Below, one piece after another: positions 33,877-42,648 of a stretch of 64,000 bases of DNA. This stretch comes from Actinacidiphila epipremni (GTDB lineage: Bacteria; Actinomycetota; Actinomycetes; Streptomycetales; Streptomycetaceae). The notes below the pieces were generated by a model, which saw nothing but the letters and a program-made list of their open reading frames with translations, did no database searches and was not told where the DNA came from. Every line of letters starts with the position of its first letter. The stretch's first letter is position 1. Made by a program: the position numbers and the translations under genes. The stretch spans positions 115,611 to 179,610 of the forward strand of contig NZ_JAATEJ010000019.1 in NCBI RefSeq assembly GCF_012034175.1. The letters run 5' to 3'.

Positions 33877-35715
33877 TCAGGAGGCCGTGCAGGTCAGGTT
33901 GGTGGGGGTGGCGGAGGTCGGGGCGTTGGCGGTGAAGCCGAAGGTGGTGGAACCGGCCGCCGGGACGGTGCCGTTGTAGGCGGCGTTGGAGACGGTCAGC
34001 GCGCCGCTGGTGGCGGAGGCGGTGCCGTTCCAGATGTTGCTGATCGACTGGCCGGACGGCAGCGTCAGGCCGACCTTCCAACTGCTCACCGCCGCGGTGC
34101 CGTTGTTCTTGACGCTCACCTCGGCCTGGTAGCCGCCGCCCCAACTGCTCACCAGGGTGAGCGTCGCCGAGCAGCCCGAACTCGGCGGCGGCGTACCGCC
34201 GGTGCTGCCGGTGGAGGTCCCGGTCGAGGTGCCGGTGCTCGTACCGGTGGACGTGCCCGTGCTCGTACCCGTCGACGTCCCGGTGCTGGTGCCGGTGCTC
34301 GTACCGCTCGACGTACCGGTGCTCGTACCGGTCGAAGTGCCGCTGCTCGTACCGCTGCTCGTACCGCTCGACGTACCCGTGCTGGTCCCGGTCGACGTGC
34401 CCGTCGTCGTACCGCCCGACGTGCCGCCCGACGTCAGCGTCGGCGTCGTCCAGTTGCGCCACTGGGAGAGGTTGCCGGCCTTGGAGGAGGCGATGCGGAA
34501 GACGTTCGGCGGATTGCCCGTGCCCAGCAGGAACTTCTGGATGCTCTGCTGGAGCGGGGCCTTCCACTCGGGGCGGACCGCGCAGTGCGTGCCGTCGGCG
34601 ACATCCGACCAGTAGGAGATGTTGCTGCCGGCGCCGAGCGCCTTGTAGACCTCCGCGCCGCCGAGCGCGGCCACGCTGCCGGACTTGGCGCCGAGCCAGT
34701 CGACGTGCGGGTTCTCCATGATGAGCGCGCCGCGCGGGGCGATCATGCCGACGATCTCGTGGGTGTCCACGGGCAGCCCCGCCGGGTTGCCGGTGTAGGA
34801 GCCGAACGCGTCGCCGAGCCAGGGCTGTTCGCTGTACGCGCTGCTCAGCGGCTGCGATCCGCTCTCCTGCGGGATGCTGCGGAAGGCGTCGGTGCCGCCG
34901 GAGCCGGACTCGATCGGCATCGTCAGGGCGATGCGCTGGTCGAACGCGCCGGCCACGAACGCGCCCTTGCCGTAACGGGAGCAGCCGGTCACGCCGGTGG
35001 CGTCGGCCTTGAGGACGTTGCCGCCGGACTGCTGGATGACGTCGACGATCCGGCTGACGCCCCACGACCAGGCCATGAGCAGGCCGGTGGTGCTGTTGGA
35101 GCCGTAGATGCTGTAGAAGGCGCCCTGCTTGTTGGTGCGCGGGGTGCCCTCCTTGCCGACCGTCGTCGGGTCGAAGTTGATGATCGCGGCGCCGGCCGCC
35201 TTGATCGTCGCGGTGTCGGCGCCGAGGCCGCCGAGCACGATGACCGCGGGGAACGGGCCGCTGCCGCTGGGCAGGCTCACGCTCGCCGAGAAGCTCGAAC
35301 TGCGGCCCTGGTCCGAGACGTTGACGGTGATGCTGCTGCTCGTCACCGTGCCGGTGACCGTCGCGGGCTTGGCCGGCTTCTTGCCGTAGACGGTGGCCTC
35401 GGCGCGCTGCTTGATCTCCTCGCGGCGGCACGTCCAGTCGGCGACCGTGCTGATGCGCGTGCCGTCCAGCCGCGTGAAGGGGTCGGGGAGCAGGGAGTTG
35501 GACGCCGGGTTGTTCGACCCGACGGCGCAACCGGCGCCCTCGTCCTCGACGGACGACGCGATGAGGGCCGGCGAGGCGGCGGCAGCCGACGCGGCGGTGG
35601 TACGGGCCGTGGCCGCGGCGCCCGCCTGCGGGACGAGCGCGGCGCTCGCCAGGCCGGCGACGGCCGCGAACGTCACGACCGCCCAGGCTCTGGGCCGGTG
35701 TCGGGAGAAGCGCAT
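33877..35715 (-). CDS. Secreted CE15 glucuronoyl esterase with CBM2 cellulose-binding module
   Basis: 612 residues. Signal peptide (RPRAWAVVTFAAVAGLASAA ending GAAA), then a CE15 domain with the family motif TGCSRYGKGAFVAG (nucleophile Ser about 244), MPIESGSGG (acid Glu about 267) and ADGTHCAVR (His about 375). A linker made of about 18 TGTS/SGTS tetrapeptides leads to a C-terminal CBM2 (CSATLTLVSSWGGGYQAEV to PTNLTCTAS, with the usual terminal Cys pair). The enzyme would cut ester links between lignin and glucuronoxylan while bound to cellulose. ATG 35715 has GGAGG upstream. A CebR-like operator lies 118 bp upstream, tying it to cellulose degradation. Confidence 0.88.
   Translation of the reverse strand: MRFSRHRPRAWAVVTFAAVAGLASAALVPQAGAAATARTTAASAAAASPALIASSVEDEGAGCAVGSNNPASNSLLPDPFTRLDGTRISTVADWTCRREEIKQRAEATVYGKKPAKPATVTGTVTSSSITVNVSDQGRSSSFSASVSLPSGSGPFPAVIVLGGLGADTATIKAAGAAIINFDPTTVGKEGTPRTNKQGAFYSIYGSNSTTGLLMAWSWGVSRIVDVIQQSGGNVLKADATGVTGCSRYGKGAFVAGAFDQRIALTMPIESGSGGTDAFRSIPQESGSQPLSSAYSEQPWLGDAFGSYTGNPAGLPVDTHEIVGMIAPRGALIMENPHVDWLGAKSGSVAALGGAEVYKALGAGSNISYWSDVADGTHCAVRPEWKAPLQQSIQKFLLGTGNPPNVFRIASSKAGNLSQWRNWTTPTLTSGGTSGGTTTGTSTGTSTGTSSGTSSGTSSGTSTGTSTGTSSGTSTGTSTGTSTGTSTGTSTGTSTGTSTGTSTGSTGGTPPPSSGCSATLTLVSSWGGGYQAEVSVKNNGTAAVSSWKVGLTLPSGQSISNIWNGTASATSGALTVSNAAYNGTVPAAGSTTFGFTANAPTSATPTNLTCTAS
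34201..34433 (-). repeat. 12-bp tandem repeats encoding the (T/S)GTS linker
   Basis: About 18 copies of a degenerate 12-bp unit encoding TGTS or SGTS, the flexible linker between CE15 and CBM2. Third positions vary between copies, so the repeat is not a recent expansion. Confidence 0.85.
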
Positions 35716-35832
35716 GGGGAGACCTCCGGTGGTGGGGGGAACCCGCCGGACCCGGCCCGCGCGACGTCGCCGCGCACGACGCGTGCGCGGTGGGGGAGGC
35801 GACGGCGGATTCCTGGGGCCGAGCGTGGATCT

Positions 35833-35846
35833 TGGAAGCGCTCCCA
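35833..35846. promoter_or_regulatory. CebR-type operator TGGAAGCGCTCCCA
   Basis: One mismatch from the perfect palindrome TGGGAGCGCTCCCA that I recall as the Streptomyces CebR box controlling cellulose genes. It sits 118 bp upstream of the CE15-CBM2 start. Confidence 0.7.
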
Positions 35847-36089
35847 TGGTAGATACGCGGAAAACGGTAGGCAATATGCCGAACGTCGAGGGTTCAGGTT
35901 GGCCGCTTTCGCATCGGTACCGGCGGGTAGGGCGGCGTCAGGGGCGCCCAGGGCGACGGGAATCGGCCAGCCTTGGCGCGCTGAGCTGCGACTTTACCGG
36001 AGGAAAAGAATCCGGCCATGTGTCGGCACGATTGCCGCAAGTTTCGGAACGCCGCAGCCGGCCGGCGAGGCGGGTCTCCCTGGATCGGA

Positions 36090-36106
36090 ATACCCCTAGG
36101 GGGTAT
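36090..36106. promoter_or_regulatory. CsoR-type copper operator ATACCCCTAGGGGGTAT
   Basis: A near-perfect palindrome of the ATACCC...GGGTAT type bound by CsoR in Streptomyces and mycobacteria. It lies 54 bp before the DUF4396 gene start. Confidence 0.75.
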
Positions 36107-36159
36107 ATCGTTGTGTGCGGTACGCAGGGCTCAGCACCGCTCACGAAGGAGCGCACGCC

Positions 36160-36666
36160 ATGGACCACTCCGGTCACGAGCACCCCCGGCACGCCGACCA
36201 CGCCGACCACGACCACGCCCACGCCGGCCCGCGCGCGACCTGGCGCACCGCCGTCCAGGCGACCCTCCACTGCCTCACCGGCTGCGCCATCGGCGAAGTC
36301 CTCGGCATGGTCATCGGCACGGCGGCCGGCCTCGGCAACGCGCCGACCGTCGTGATCTCCGTCGTCCTGGCCTTCGCCTTCGGCTACGCCCTCACCATGC
36401 GCGGCGTCCTGCGCGCCGGCGTGCCCGTACGGCAGGCGGTGCGGATCGCGCTCGCCGCGGACACCGTCTCGATCGCCGTCATGGAGCTGATCGACAACAC
36501 CGTCATGGTCGGCGTGCCCGGCGCGCTCGACGCCGGGCTCGGCGACGGCCTGTTCTGGGGCTCGCTGGCCTTCTCGCTCGCCGCCGCGTTCGTCCTCACC
36601 ACGCCGGTCAACCGCTGGATGATCGGCCGCGGCAAGGGCCACGCCGTCGTCCACGGCCACCACTGA
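36160..36666 (+). CDS. DUF4396 membrane protein with His-rich N-terminus, copper-linked
   Basis: 168 residues. The first 25 residues are extremely His/Asp-rich (HSGHEHPRHADHADHDHAHAG), an obvious metal-binding tail. Four helices follow, with ATLHCLTGCAIGEVLGMVIG and LMELIDN-type acidic residues (VMELIDNTVMVGVPGAL), the pattern of DUF4396. The CsoR-type box directly upstream implies induction by Cu(I). A role in copper handling is inferred from the box and the His tail. ATG 36160 follows GAAGGAG; the longer frame to 36115 starts inside the promoter. Convergent with the Met/His lipoprotein gene 24 bp away. Confidence 0.8.
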   Translation: MDHSGHEHPRHADHADHDHAHAGPRATWRTAVQATLHCLTGCAIGEVLGMVIGTAAGLGNAPTVVISVVLAFAFGYALTMRGVLRAGVPVRQAVRIALAADTVSIAVMELIDNTVMVGVPGALDAGLGDGLFWGSLAFSLAAAFVLTTPVNRWMIGRGKGHAVVHGHH

Positions 36667-36690
36667 CGGGGCGTCGTACGGAGCCGGCGC

Positions 36691-37662
36691 TCACCCCGCC
36701 ACGCGCAGGGTGAGCGCCGCGGTGTGCAGCGCGCCGCCCGCCTTGAACTGCAGGAAGAGCCGCCAGTCACCCGGCTTCGACAGCTCGGCGTGGAAGGCGA
36801 GTTCGGGCCCGCCGTGCGGGTCCTCACCGGCGTCCGTGGCCGCCTCGTCCAGCGGGTGGAGGTGCGCGAGGGCCTGGTCGCCGGCGTGGAAGGCGGTCAG
36901 GTGGGCGTACGCCCCGAGGTACGGCTCCAGGTCGGTGACGGGCGCCCCGCCGCGCGTGACGTCCACGGTGAGCGGGCCGGCCGTACCCGCGCTGAGCGCG
37001 CCCTTGACGGTGACGGTGTAGCCGTCGACGGCCGTGCTCGGCGCCGGCCGGGGAAGCGGCGTCGCGTGGACGGCGCCGGGGACGGTGAGGGTGCGGCTGA
37101 GGACGAGGTCCTGGGCGGCGGCGCCCATACCCGTGCCCGCGGCCGGGCCGGCGCCGGTGACCGTGCTCACCGCGGGCGTGAAGGACGCGTAGAGCCGCCA
37201 CGTACCCGGCGAGAGCGCCGGCAGTTGCGCCGTCCAGGTGCCGTCCGGGGCCATCGACGGGTGGAGGTGCCGGAAGCCGGTGAGGTCGGAGCGGATGGCG
37301 TAGAAGTGCAGGCGCTGCGTCTGCTCGACGGCGAAGTCGGTGACGGGGGCGCCGCCCGGGCCGGTGATGGTGAAGCGGTACGGCATCGGTACGCCCGGCA
37401 TGGCCTGGGCGCCGGGCGAGGTCATGCGGTAGCCGGCCGCGGTGTCGGACAGGCCGTCGCCGGGGACGCCGGCCGCGGGCATGCCGGGCATGCTGTGGGC
37501 GCCGGGGGTCGCGGGAGCGGCGGAGTGCGTGCCGTCGCGGTGCGGCATCCCGGCCATCGCGGGAGCCGTACGGCCGTCGGAGCCGCACGCGGTGAGGGCC
37601 GCGGCGAGCACGGCGGCGGCGGTGACGACCAGGGCGACCGTACGGCGGCAGGTGGACGTCAT
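36691..37662 (-). CDS. Met/His-rich lipoprotein, probable copper binding
   Basis: 323 residues. Signal with lipobox LTAC (Cys about 26), then a Met/His/Gly-rich segment (MAGMPHRDGTHSAAP, HSMPGMPA, MPGVPMPYRF) typical of extracytoplasmic copper-binding proteins. The rest contains strand-rich units with conserved LHFYAIRSDLTGFRHLHP and AHLTAFHAGDQALAHLHPL, where paired His are likely ligands. A GATACCCCCGGGGGG site upstream (37768-37783) resembles the CsoR box of the convergent gene, so both may be a copper-induced pair. ATG 37662. Confidence 0.75.
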   Translation of the reverse strand: MTSTCRRTVALVVTAAAVLAAALTACGSDGRTAPAMAGMPHRDGTHSAAPATPGAHSMPGMPAAGVPGDGLSDTAAGYRMTSPGAQAMPGVPMPYRFTITGPGGAPVTDFAVEQTQRLHFYAIRSDLTGFRHLHPSMAPDGTWTAQLPALSPGTWRLYASFTPAVSTVTGAGPAAGTGMGAAAQDLVLSRTLTVPGAVHATPLPRPAPSTAVDGYTVTVKGALSAGTAGPLTVDVTRGGAPVTDLEPYLGAYAHLTAFHAGDQALAHLHPLDEAATDAGEDPHGGPELAFHAELSKPGDWRLFLQFKAGGALHTAALTLRVAG

Positions 37663-37767
37663 GGCGCCGGGGTGACGCCCGACGTCGCGCGGGCCCGGCC
37701 CGCCTCCTGCCGCCTGCCGTCGTGCGCCCACGCCGTACCCCCCTCGCCTCGGGACCGTGCGGCCACG

Positions 37768-37783
37768 ATACCCCCGGGGGGTT
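37768..37783. promoter_or_regulatory. CsoR-like box ATACCCCCGGGGGGTT
   Basis: Left half matches ATACCCC exactly; the right half is GGGGGGTT rather than GGGGTAT. It lies 106 bp upstream of the Met/His lipoprotein start. Weaker than the box at 36090. Confidence 0.5.
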
Positions 37784-37844
37784 CACCCGGCGTGCTCGCC
37801 GTACGCCGTCCGGGTGACGGGTCCGACACCTGCGCGGGCCCCGC

Positions 37845-38801
37845 TCACGTGGCCTTGCGCCAGGGGCCCACCCCGAGCTTGCCCGTCGTGCCGAGGTCCA
37901 ACTCGGGGGTCACCATCACCGGCGCGGCACCCGGCTTGGCGTAGATCCGCGCGTAGGGCGCGTTCACCGGCGTGCCGTCCGTGACCGTGTTGCGCCACAG
38001 CAGGCCCGAGGTCGCGCTCTGGCCCGGCGCGAGGGTGAGCGCGCGGACCGGGTCGTCGAAGCCCGTGCCGGTCGAGATGCCGCCGCTGCCCTGCGCGATG
38101 GCGACGCCCGTCACGGCGTCGTGGTCCTCGTCGAACAGCTCGACGCGCGGGAAGCCGTCGAGGCGGTACGGGCGGTCGGAGCAGTTGGTGAGGCGCAGGC
38201 CGCGGACCCGCAGGCCCATCGCCGCGCTCTCCTCGGTCGCGGTGAGCCGGACGCCGGACGGTGGGCAGGGGCCGACGGCGGCCGGGGCCTCGGCGGCGGG
38301 GACGCTGCGGGCCTTCGCGACCCGGACCTGGTCGATACGCGGCTGGGCCCCCGCGTCGACCACCGCCCGGCCCGTGCCGCCGGGCGCGACGTCGGCGACC
38401 TCGCCCTGCACCGTGCCCCAGGCGCCGCCGTCGTTGAAGAGGGTGAAGGTGATGGCGTACGTCATGGGGGTGGTGCCGTGGTTGGCGACGGTGAAGCCGA
38501 CCCGCAGCGGGGCGTCCGGCGCGGTGCCGCCGCAGCCGGCGTGGCCGCCGGTGAGCGAGGTGATCCGGACGTCCTGCGCGTCCGGCCCGGCGTCGTGCAC
38601 CGGGTCGCCGGGGACGACGCACGCCGCCTCGGGCGACGTCCTGGCCCCGGCGGTGGCGGCGGTCTGCGTCCCGCATCCGGCGAGCAGCAGGACGGCCGCG
38701 GTCCCGGCGAGCACGGGACCTGCGACGGGGGCGAGCCGGCGCGTGGCGCCGGGCCGGGCGGAGGAGCGGCAGCCGGACGGGCCGGGAGGGGACGTTCGCA
38801 T
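37845..38801 (-). CDS. DUF4232 lipoprotein
   Basis: 318 residues. The lipobox LLAGC follows a hydrophobic stretch (VAGPVLAGTAAVLLLAGCGTQ; Cys about 43). Two strand-rich units follow; the second has the DUF4232 pattern: CPPSGVRLTATEESAAMGLRVRGLRLTNCSDRPYRLDGFPRVELFD (in short, GLRVRGLRLTNCSDRPYRL) and later LAPGQSATSGLLWRNTV. DUF4232 proteins are common surface lipoproteins of Streptomyces with unknown role. ATG 38801 with GGGTGG upstream. Confidence 0.8.
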   Translation of the reverse strand: MRTSPPGPSGCRSSARPGATRRLAPVAGPVLAGTAAVLLLAGCGTQTAATAGARTSPEAACVVPGDPVHDAGPDAQDVRITSLTGGHAGCGGTAPDAPLRVGFTVANHGTTPMTYAITFTLFNDGGAWGTVQGEVADVAPGGTGRAVVDAGAQPRIDQVRVAKARSVPAAEAPAAVGPCPPSGVRLTATEESAAMGLRVRGLRLTNCSDRPYRLDGFPRVELFDEDHDAVTGVAIAQGSGGISTGTGFDDPVRALTLAPGQSATSGLLWRNTVTDGTPVNAPYARIYAKPGAAPVMVTPELDLGTTGKLGVGPWRKAT

Positions 38802-38934
38802 ACGGCCACCCAACCGGACGGGTCCGCCGGCCTCCTGTGACGGAGCCCACAATTCCGGCAACAGTCGTGTCACCGCGGCATCGTTGACCTGCCTGGACAC
38901 CTCGCGACCCGGACATGCGACGGGGACGGCCCCC

Positions 38935-39115
38935 ACAAAAGCCGCCCCCGCCACGTCTGTTGGGCCCCGAGGCCCGGAAAGCCCCCGACCCGCAAGGCCG
39001 AGGGGCCGCGAGCCCCCGAAGGCCCAAGCCCCGAGGCCGACGCCCGCGCCGAGCCGCGCGCCCCGTGTCCCGATCCCGAAGGCCCGGGCCCCGGGCCCGA
39101 AGCCCGTCCCCGGAA
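38935..39115. repeat. GC-rich low-complexity spacer with CCCGAAGGCCC-type repeats
   Basis: The 316-bp gap between the GH2 gene end and the DUF4232 promoter contains no credible gene. Most of it is an imperfect CCCGAAGGCCC / GGCCCCGAGGCC repeat, able to form many hairpins; part may act as a terminator for the GH2 gene. Confidence 0.55.
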
Positions 39116-39118
39116 GCC

Positions 39119-42100
39119 CTACGCCGCCCCCGCCACCGTCAGCTCCGTGATCCGCTGCGCCCCGTCCACCTCCCCCGGCTTCGCGCTCTTCAGGTCCACC
39201 CGGATCCGGGCCGTGTGCACCGGCGTGAAGGCGACGACCGTCGGGTCGCCCGACGCCGCGCCCCAGCTCACCGTCTGGCGCCGCACCGGCACGAACCGGT
39301 CGCCGTCCCAGTACGACACCGCCACCTGCGCGGGCAGCGAATGCGTGCCGTCCACCGTGAAGGACAGCGCCACCGACGCGATGTCGCGCGGCTTGTCCCA
39401 TGTCACGGACACCCAGTCCTCGGCCCGCGCGCCCTGGAACTGCGGCAGCAGCGCGGTCGCGGCCTTGCGGAAGGCGTTGGACCAGCCCGTCGCCGGGTCG
39501 CCGTCCAGCATCGCGGCCGGCAGGGTGTTGCCGGCGCCGGAGTAACTGGCGTCGGCCACCGGGTAGTTCGGCGCCTCGGGGGCGGGCCCGGGCGCGAGCC
39601 GGACCGGCGCGGTGGTCACGGCGGAGTCCGCGTGCGCGGTCCGCACCGTCACCGAGCCGGCGTGCAGCCCGTGCGCGGTCGCCGTGACGGTGAGCCGGCC
39701 CGGCTTCGTACCGGCCCGGACGATGGCAAGTGCCTTGCCGTGGAAGGCGGTCCGGGTCGTGGCCTGGTAGCGCTCGGCGCTCTCCTGACGCCCGTTGTCG
39801 ACGCCCGCCAGCGACCCGCCGCGTACGTCGAAGGTCAGCAGGTCGTCCGCGCCGGGCACGACGACGCCCCGCGCGTCGATCACCTCGGCGGTGACGTAGA
39901 CCAGCGAACGCCCGTCCGCGGGCAGGCAGTCGCGGTCGGCGACCAGCCGGACCGCGTGCGGCGCGCCGGCCGTCCGCAGCACGTCGGTCGCCACCGTCCG
40001 CCCGCCCCGCCGTGCGACGGCCTTCAACTCGCCGGCCGCGAAGGGCACTTTCCACGTCAGGTGCAGCTTGCCCGCGCTGCCGTTGGGGCTGGTGTAACTG
40101 CCGGGGTACGGGCCGCCGGTGACCGTACGGTCGTCGCCCGTCGCCTCGGTCGTCTCCAGGTACCCGCGCCCGTCCACCGTCTTCTTGCTGTCGAAGCGCC
40201 GCACCCCGAGCGAGCGGCCGTTGAGGTAGAGCTCGACGGTGTCGACGTTGGCGTACGCCCACACCTCGACGACGTCGCCGGGCCGGTGGTCGGTCCAGTC
40301 CATCGGCACCAGGTGCACCATCGGCTCGCTCGTCCACTGGCTGCGGAAGAGGTGGTACATGTCCTTCGGGAAGCCCGCCGTGTCGACCGCGCCGAAGAAC
40401 GACGTCTTGACCGGGAAGACGCCGTAGGGCGTCGGCTCGCCGATGTAGTCCGTGCCGGACCACAGGAACTGCCCGGCGAAGAACCGCCGGTCGCGGTCCT
40501 TCTTCAGCCCGTACTCGCCGCTGATCGTCCACGAGGCGAGGTTGTTGTCGTAGCTGGAGGTCTCCCGGCGGCCCGGCGTGTAGTTCTCGCCGGTGTTGAG
40601 GTGCTCGGGCTCCTGGTAGGCGCCGCGGGTGGAGGTCTCGGAGGAGGACTCGGACTCGAAGAGGAACAGGTGCGGGTAGCGGGCGTGCAGCGCGTCCACG
40701 GACGCGGCGGTGTTGTAGTTCAGGCCCAGGCCGTCGAGCTTGGCGAGCATCAGGTCGGCGGCGGAGCCGACCGCGGGCAGGCCGCGGTATTTGTCGGAGC
40801 CGATGACGACGGGCCGGGTCGCGTCCAGCGAGCGCACGACGTCGATGAGGCGCTGGGCCATGTCGAGCCCCGCGGTGCTGGTGGAGTCGGGGATCTCGTT
40901 GCCGATCGACCACATGATGACGGCGGGCGAGTTGCGGGCCGCTCGCACCATCTCGGCGATGTCGGCGGAGCTGTCGGCGTCGAAGAAGCGGTGGTAGTCG
41001 TAGGTGGTCTTGCCGGTGTGCCAGCAGTCGAACGCCTCGACCATCATCACGATGCCCAGCTCCTCGCAGACGCTGATCATCTCCGGCGAGGGCGGGTTGT
41101 GCGAGGTGCGGAAGGCGTTGACGCCCATGGACTTCATGATCGTCATCTGCCGCAGCAGCGCGTCGCGGTTGATGGCGGAGCCGAGGGCGCCCTGGTCGTG
41201 GTGCAGGTCGACGCCCTGGAGCTTGGCGTGCTCGCCGTTGAGGCTGAGGCCCTGGTCGGGGTCGATCGTGACGTGCCGGAAGCCGAAGGTGGTGGGGTAG
41301 GCGTCCACCGTCCGCCCGTCGAGGCGCAGTTCCGTCTCCAGCGTGTAGAGGTGGGCCTCGGCGAAGGACCACAGCTGCGGGCGGGTGACGGTCAACTCGA
41401 CGACCGCGGTGGCCGGTTCGGCGGTCGGCAGGGCCAACGGCGCCGACGTACGGGCGACTTCGCGGCCCTTGGGGTCGCGGACGGTCGCCACGACGGTCGC
41501 GGTGCGCGGGCTGCCGGACTCGTTGACGCCGGTGATCTCGGCCCGGACGGTGGCGTGTTGCGCGCGGCTGGCGAGGGCGTCGGCGAGGCCGGGCGTGGTG
41601 ACGTAGGTGCCCCAGCGGGCGAGGTGCACGGGGTCGGTGACGACCAGCCGGGCGTGCCGGTAGATGCCGCTGCCGGAGTACCAGCGGCTGCTGGGGAGTT
41701 GGTTGCGCACCTGCACGGCGAGCACGTTGGGGGTGCGGCCGTCGGTGTGCAGCAGGTCGGTGAGGTCGAAGGCGAAGCCGGTGTAGCCGTACGGGTGGGC
41801 GCCGACGAGCGTGCCGTTGCAGTAGACGGAGCTGTCCATGTAGACGCCGTCGAACTCGACCGACACCCGGCGGCCGGCGGTGCCGCGCGGCAGCGTGAAG
41901 GACCTGCGGTACCAGCCGAGGCCGCCGGGCAGGAAGCCGGTGCCGCCGGAGGTGTTGTTGTCGGTGGTCGGGGTGAGCTCGATGCTCCAGTCGTGCGGGA
42001 CGGCGACGGCCCGCCAGCGGGAGTCGTCGTAGCCGGGGTCGGCGGCGTCGGCGTAGGCGCCGGTGGGGTCGGTGACGCCGGCCGGGTTGACCAGGACGAA

Positions 42101-42292
42101 GCGCCAGCCGTCGGAGAGGTCGACGGTCCGGGCGGCGGGGTCGAAGGCGGGGGTGTGTGCGGGGGTGTGACCGGGGACGGCGGCGCCGTCCCCGGCGGTG
42201 TTCGCTCGTGCGGGGCCGACGAGCCCGGGAAGAGCCGGGACGGCGGCTCCCGCTGCTCCGGTGACCAGGAACGACCTGCGGTTGACCGGCAC
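39119..42292 (-). CDS. Secreted GH2-family beta-galactosidase-like enzyme
   Basis: 1057 residues. A Tat-type signal (RRSFLVTGAAGAAVPALPG) is followed by the GH2 sugar-binding domain (GGTGFLPGGLGWYRRSFTL), an Ig-like domain and the TIM barrel. The acid/base is in MWSIGNEIPDS (Glu about 464) and the nucleophile region is FLFESESSSETSTRG (about 546). After it come a DUF4982-like domain (NVDTVELYLNGRSLG) and an Ig-like plus F5/8-like C-terminus. It should hydrolyse beta-galactosides or related plant glycans outside the cell. The GTG at 42292 has AGGAGAG 8 bases upstream. A perfect palindrome 34 bp upstream suggests control by a LacI- or GntR-type regulator. Confidence 0.88.
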   Translation of the reverse strand: MPVNRRSFLVTGAAGAAVPALPGLVGPARANTAGDGAAVPGHTPAHTPAFDPAARTVDLSDGWRFVLVNPAGVTDPTGAYADAADPGYDDSRWRAVAVPHDWSIELTPTTDNNTSGGTGFLPGGLGWYRRSFTLPRGTAGRRVSVEFDGVYMDSSVYCNGTLVGAHPYGYTGFAFDLTDLLHTDGRTPNVLAVQVRNQLPSSRWYSGSGIYRHARLVVTDPVHLARWGTYVTTPGLADALASRAQHATVRAEITGVNESGSPRTATVVATVRDPKGREVARTSAPLALPTAEPATAVVELTVTRPQLWSFAEAHLYTLETELRLDGRTVDAYPTTFGFRHVTIDPDQGLSLNGEHAKLQGVDLHHDQGALGSAINRDALLRQMTIMKSMGVNAFRTSHNPPSPEMISVCEELGIVMMVEAFDCWHTGKTTYDYHRFFDADSSADIAEMVRAARNSPAVIMWSIGNEIPDSTSTAGLDMAQRLIDVVRSLDATRPVVIGSDKYRGLPAVGSAADLMLAKLDGLGLNYNTAASVDALHARYPHLFLFESESSSETSTRGAYQEPEHLNTGENYTPGRRETSSYDNNLASWTISGEYGLKKDRDRRFFAGQFLWSGTDYIGEPTPYGVFPVKTSFFGAVDTAGFPKDMYHLFRSQWTSEPMVHLVPMDWTDHRPGDVVEVWAYANVDTVELYLNGRSLGVRRFDSKKTVDGRGYLETTEATGDDRTVTGGPYPGSYTSPNGSAGKLHLTWKVPFAAGELKAVARRGGRTVATDVLRTAGAPHAVRLVADRDCLPADGRSLVYVTAEVIDARGVVVPGADDLLTFDVRGGSLAGVDNGRQESAERYQATTRTAFHGKALAIVRAGTKPGRLTVTATAHGLHAGSVTVRTAHADSAVTTAPVRLAPGPAPEAPNYPVADASYSGAGNTLPAAMLDGDPATGWSNAFRKAATALLPQFQGARAEDWVSVTWDKPRDIASVALSFTVDGTHSLPAQVAVSYWDGDRFVPVRRQTVSWGAASGDPTVVAFTPVHTARIRVDLKSAKPGEVDGAQRITELTVAGAA

Positions 42293-42326
42293 TGCGACCA
42301 CTCTCCTGGAAGGCGTGCGTGACGGA

Positions 42327-42345
42327 GGGTGAGTACAACTCACCC
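42327..42345. promoter_or_regulatory. Perfect palindrome GGGTGAGTACAACTCACCC
   Basis: 8-bp arms around ACA, 34 bp upstream of the GH2 start, within a lower-GC stretch. Likely operator of the GH2 gene. The remaining about 300 bp to 42648 hold no gene; a further palindrome GCACACAGTGTGC lies at 42626-42638, just before the dehydrogenase ribosome site. Confidence 0.6.
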
Positions 42346-42648
42346 ACCACAATTGATCAGCAACGAACAGAATCCACCAATGCCTCACGGATTCTTGCAG
42401 GACGCGACCGGCGGGGGTCAAGAGTCGTGCCGCGCTTTCCGGAGGTCGGTCCTCCGTACGGCCCCGGGGGTGGAGGCCCGGCGGTCGGCGGCCGACGCGC
42501 GGGGCCCGGCGGGACGTGCTGTCATGGAGGGACGGGCCGCCCCGGGGCCGCTCACGCCCGGCCGCCCCCGCCACCCGGCCGCCTTCGCCGCCCGGGCGCC
42601 CCGACAACCCCCCTGTCAGCTGCCAGCACACAGTGTGCGGAGGTCGAG

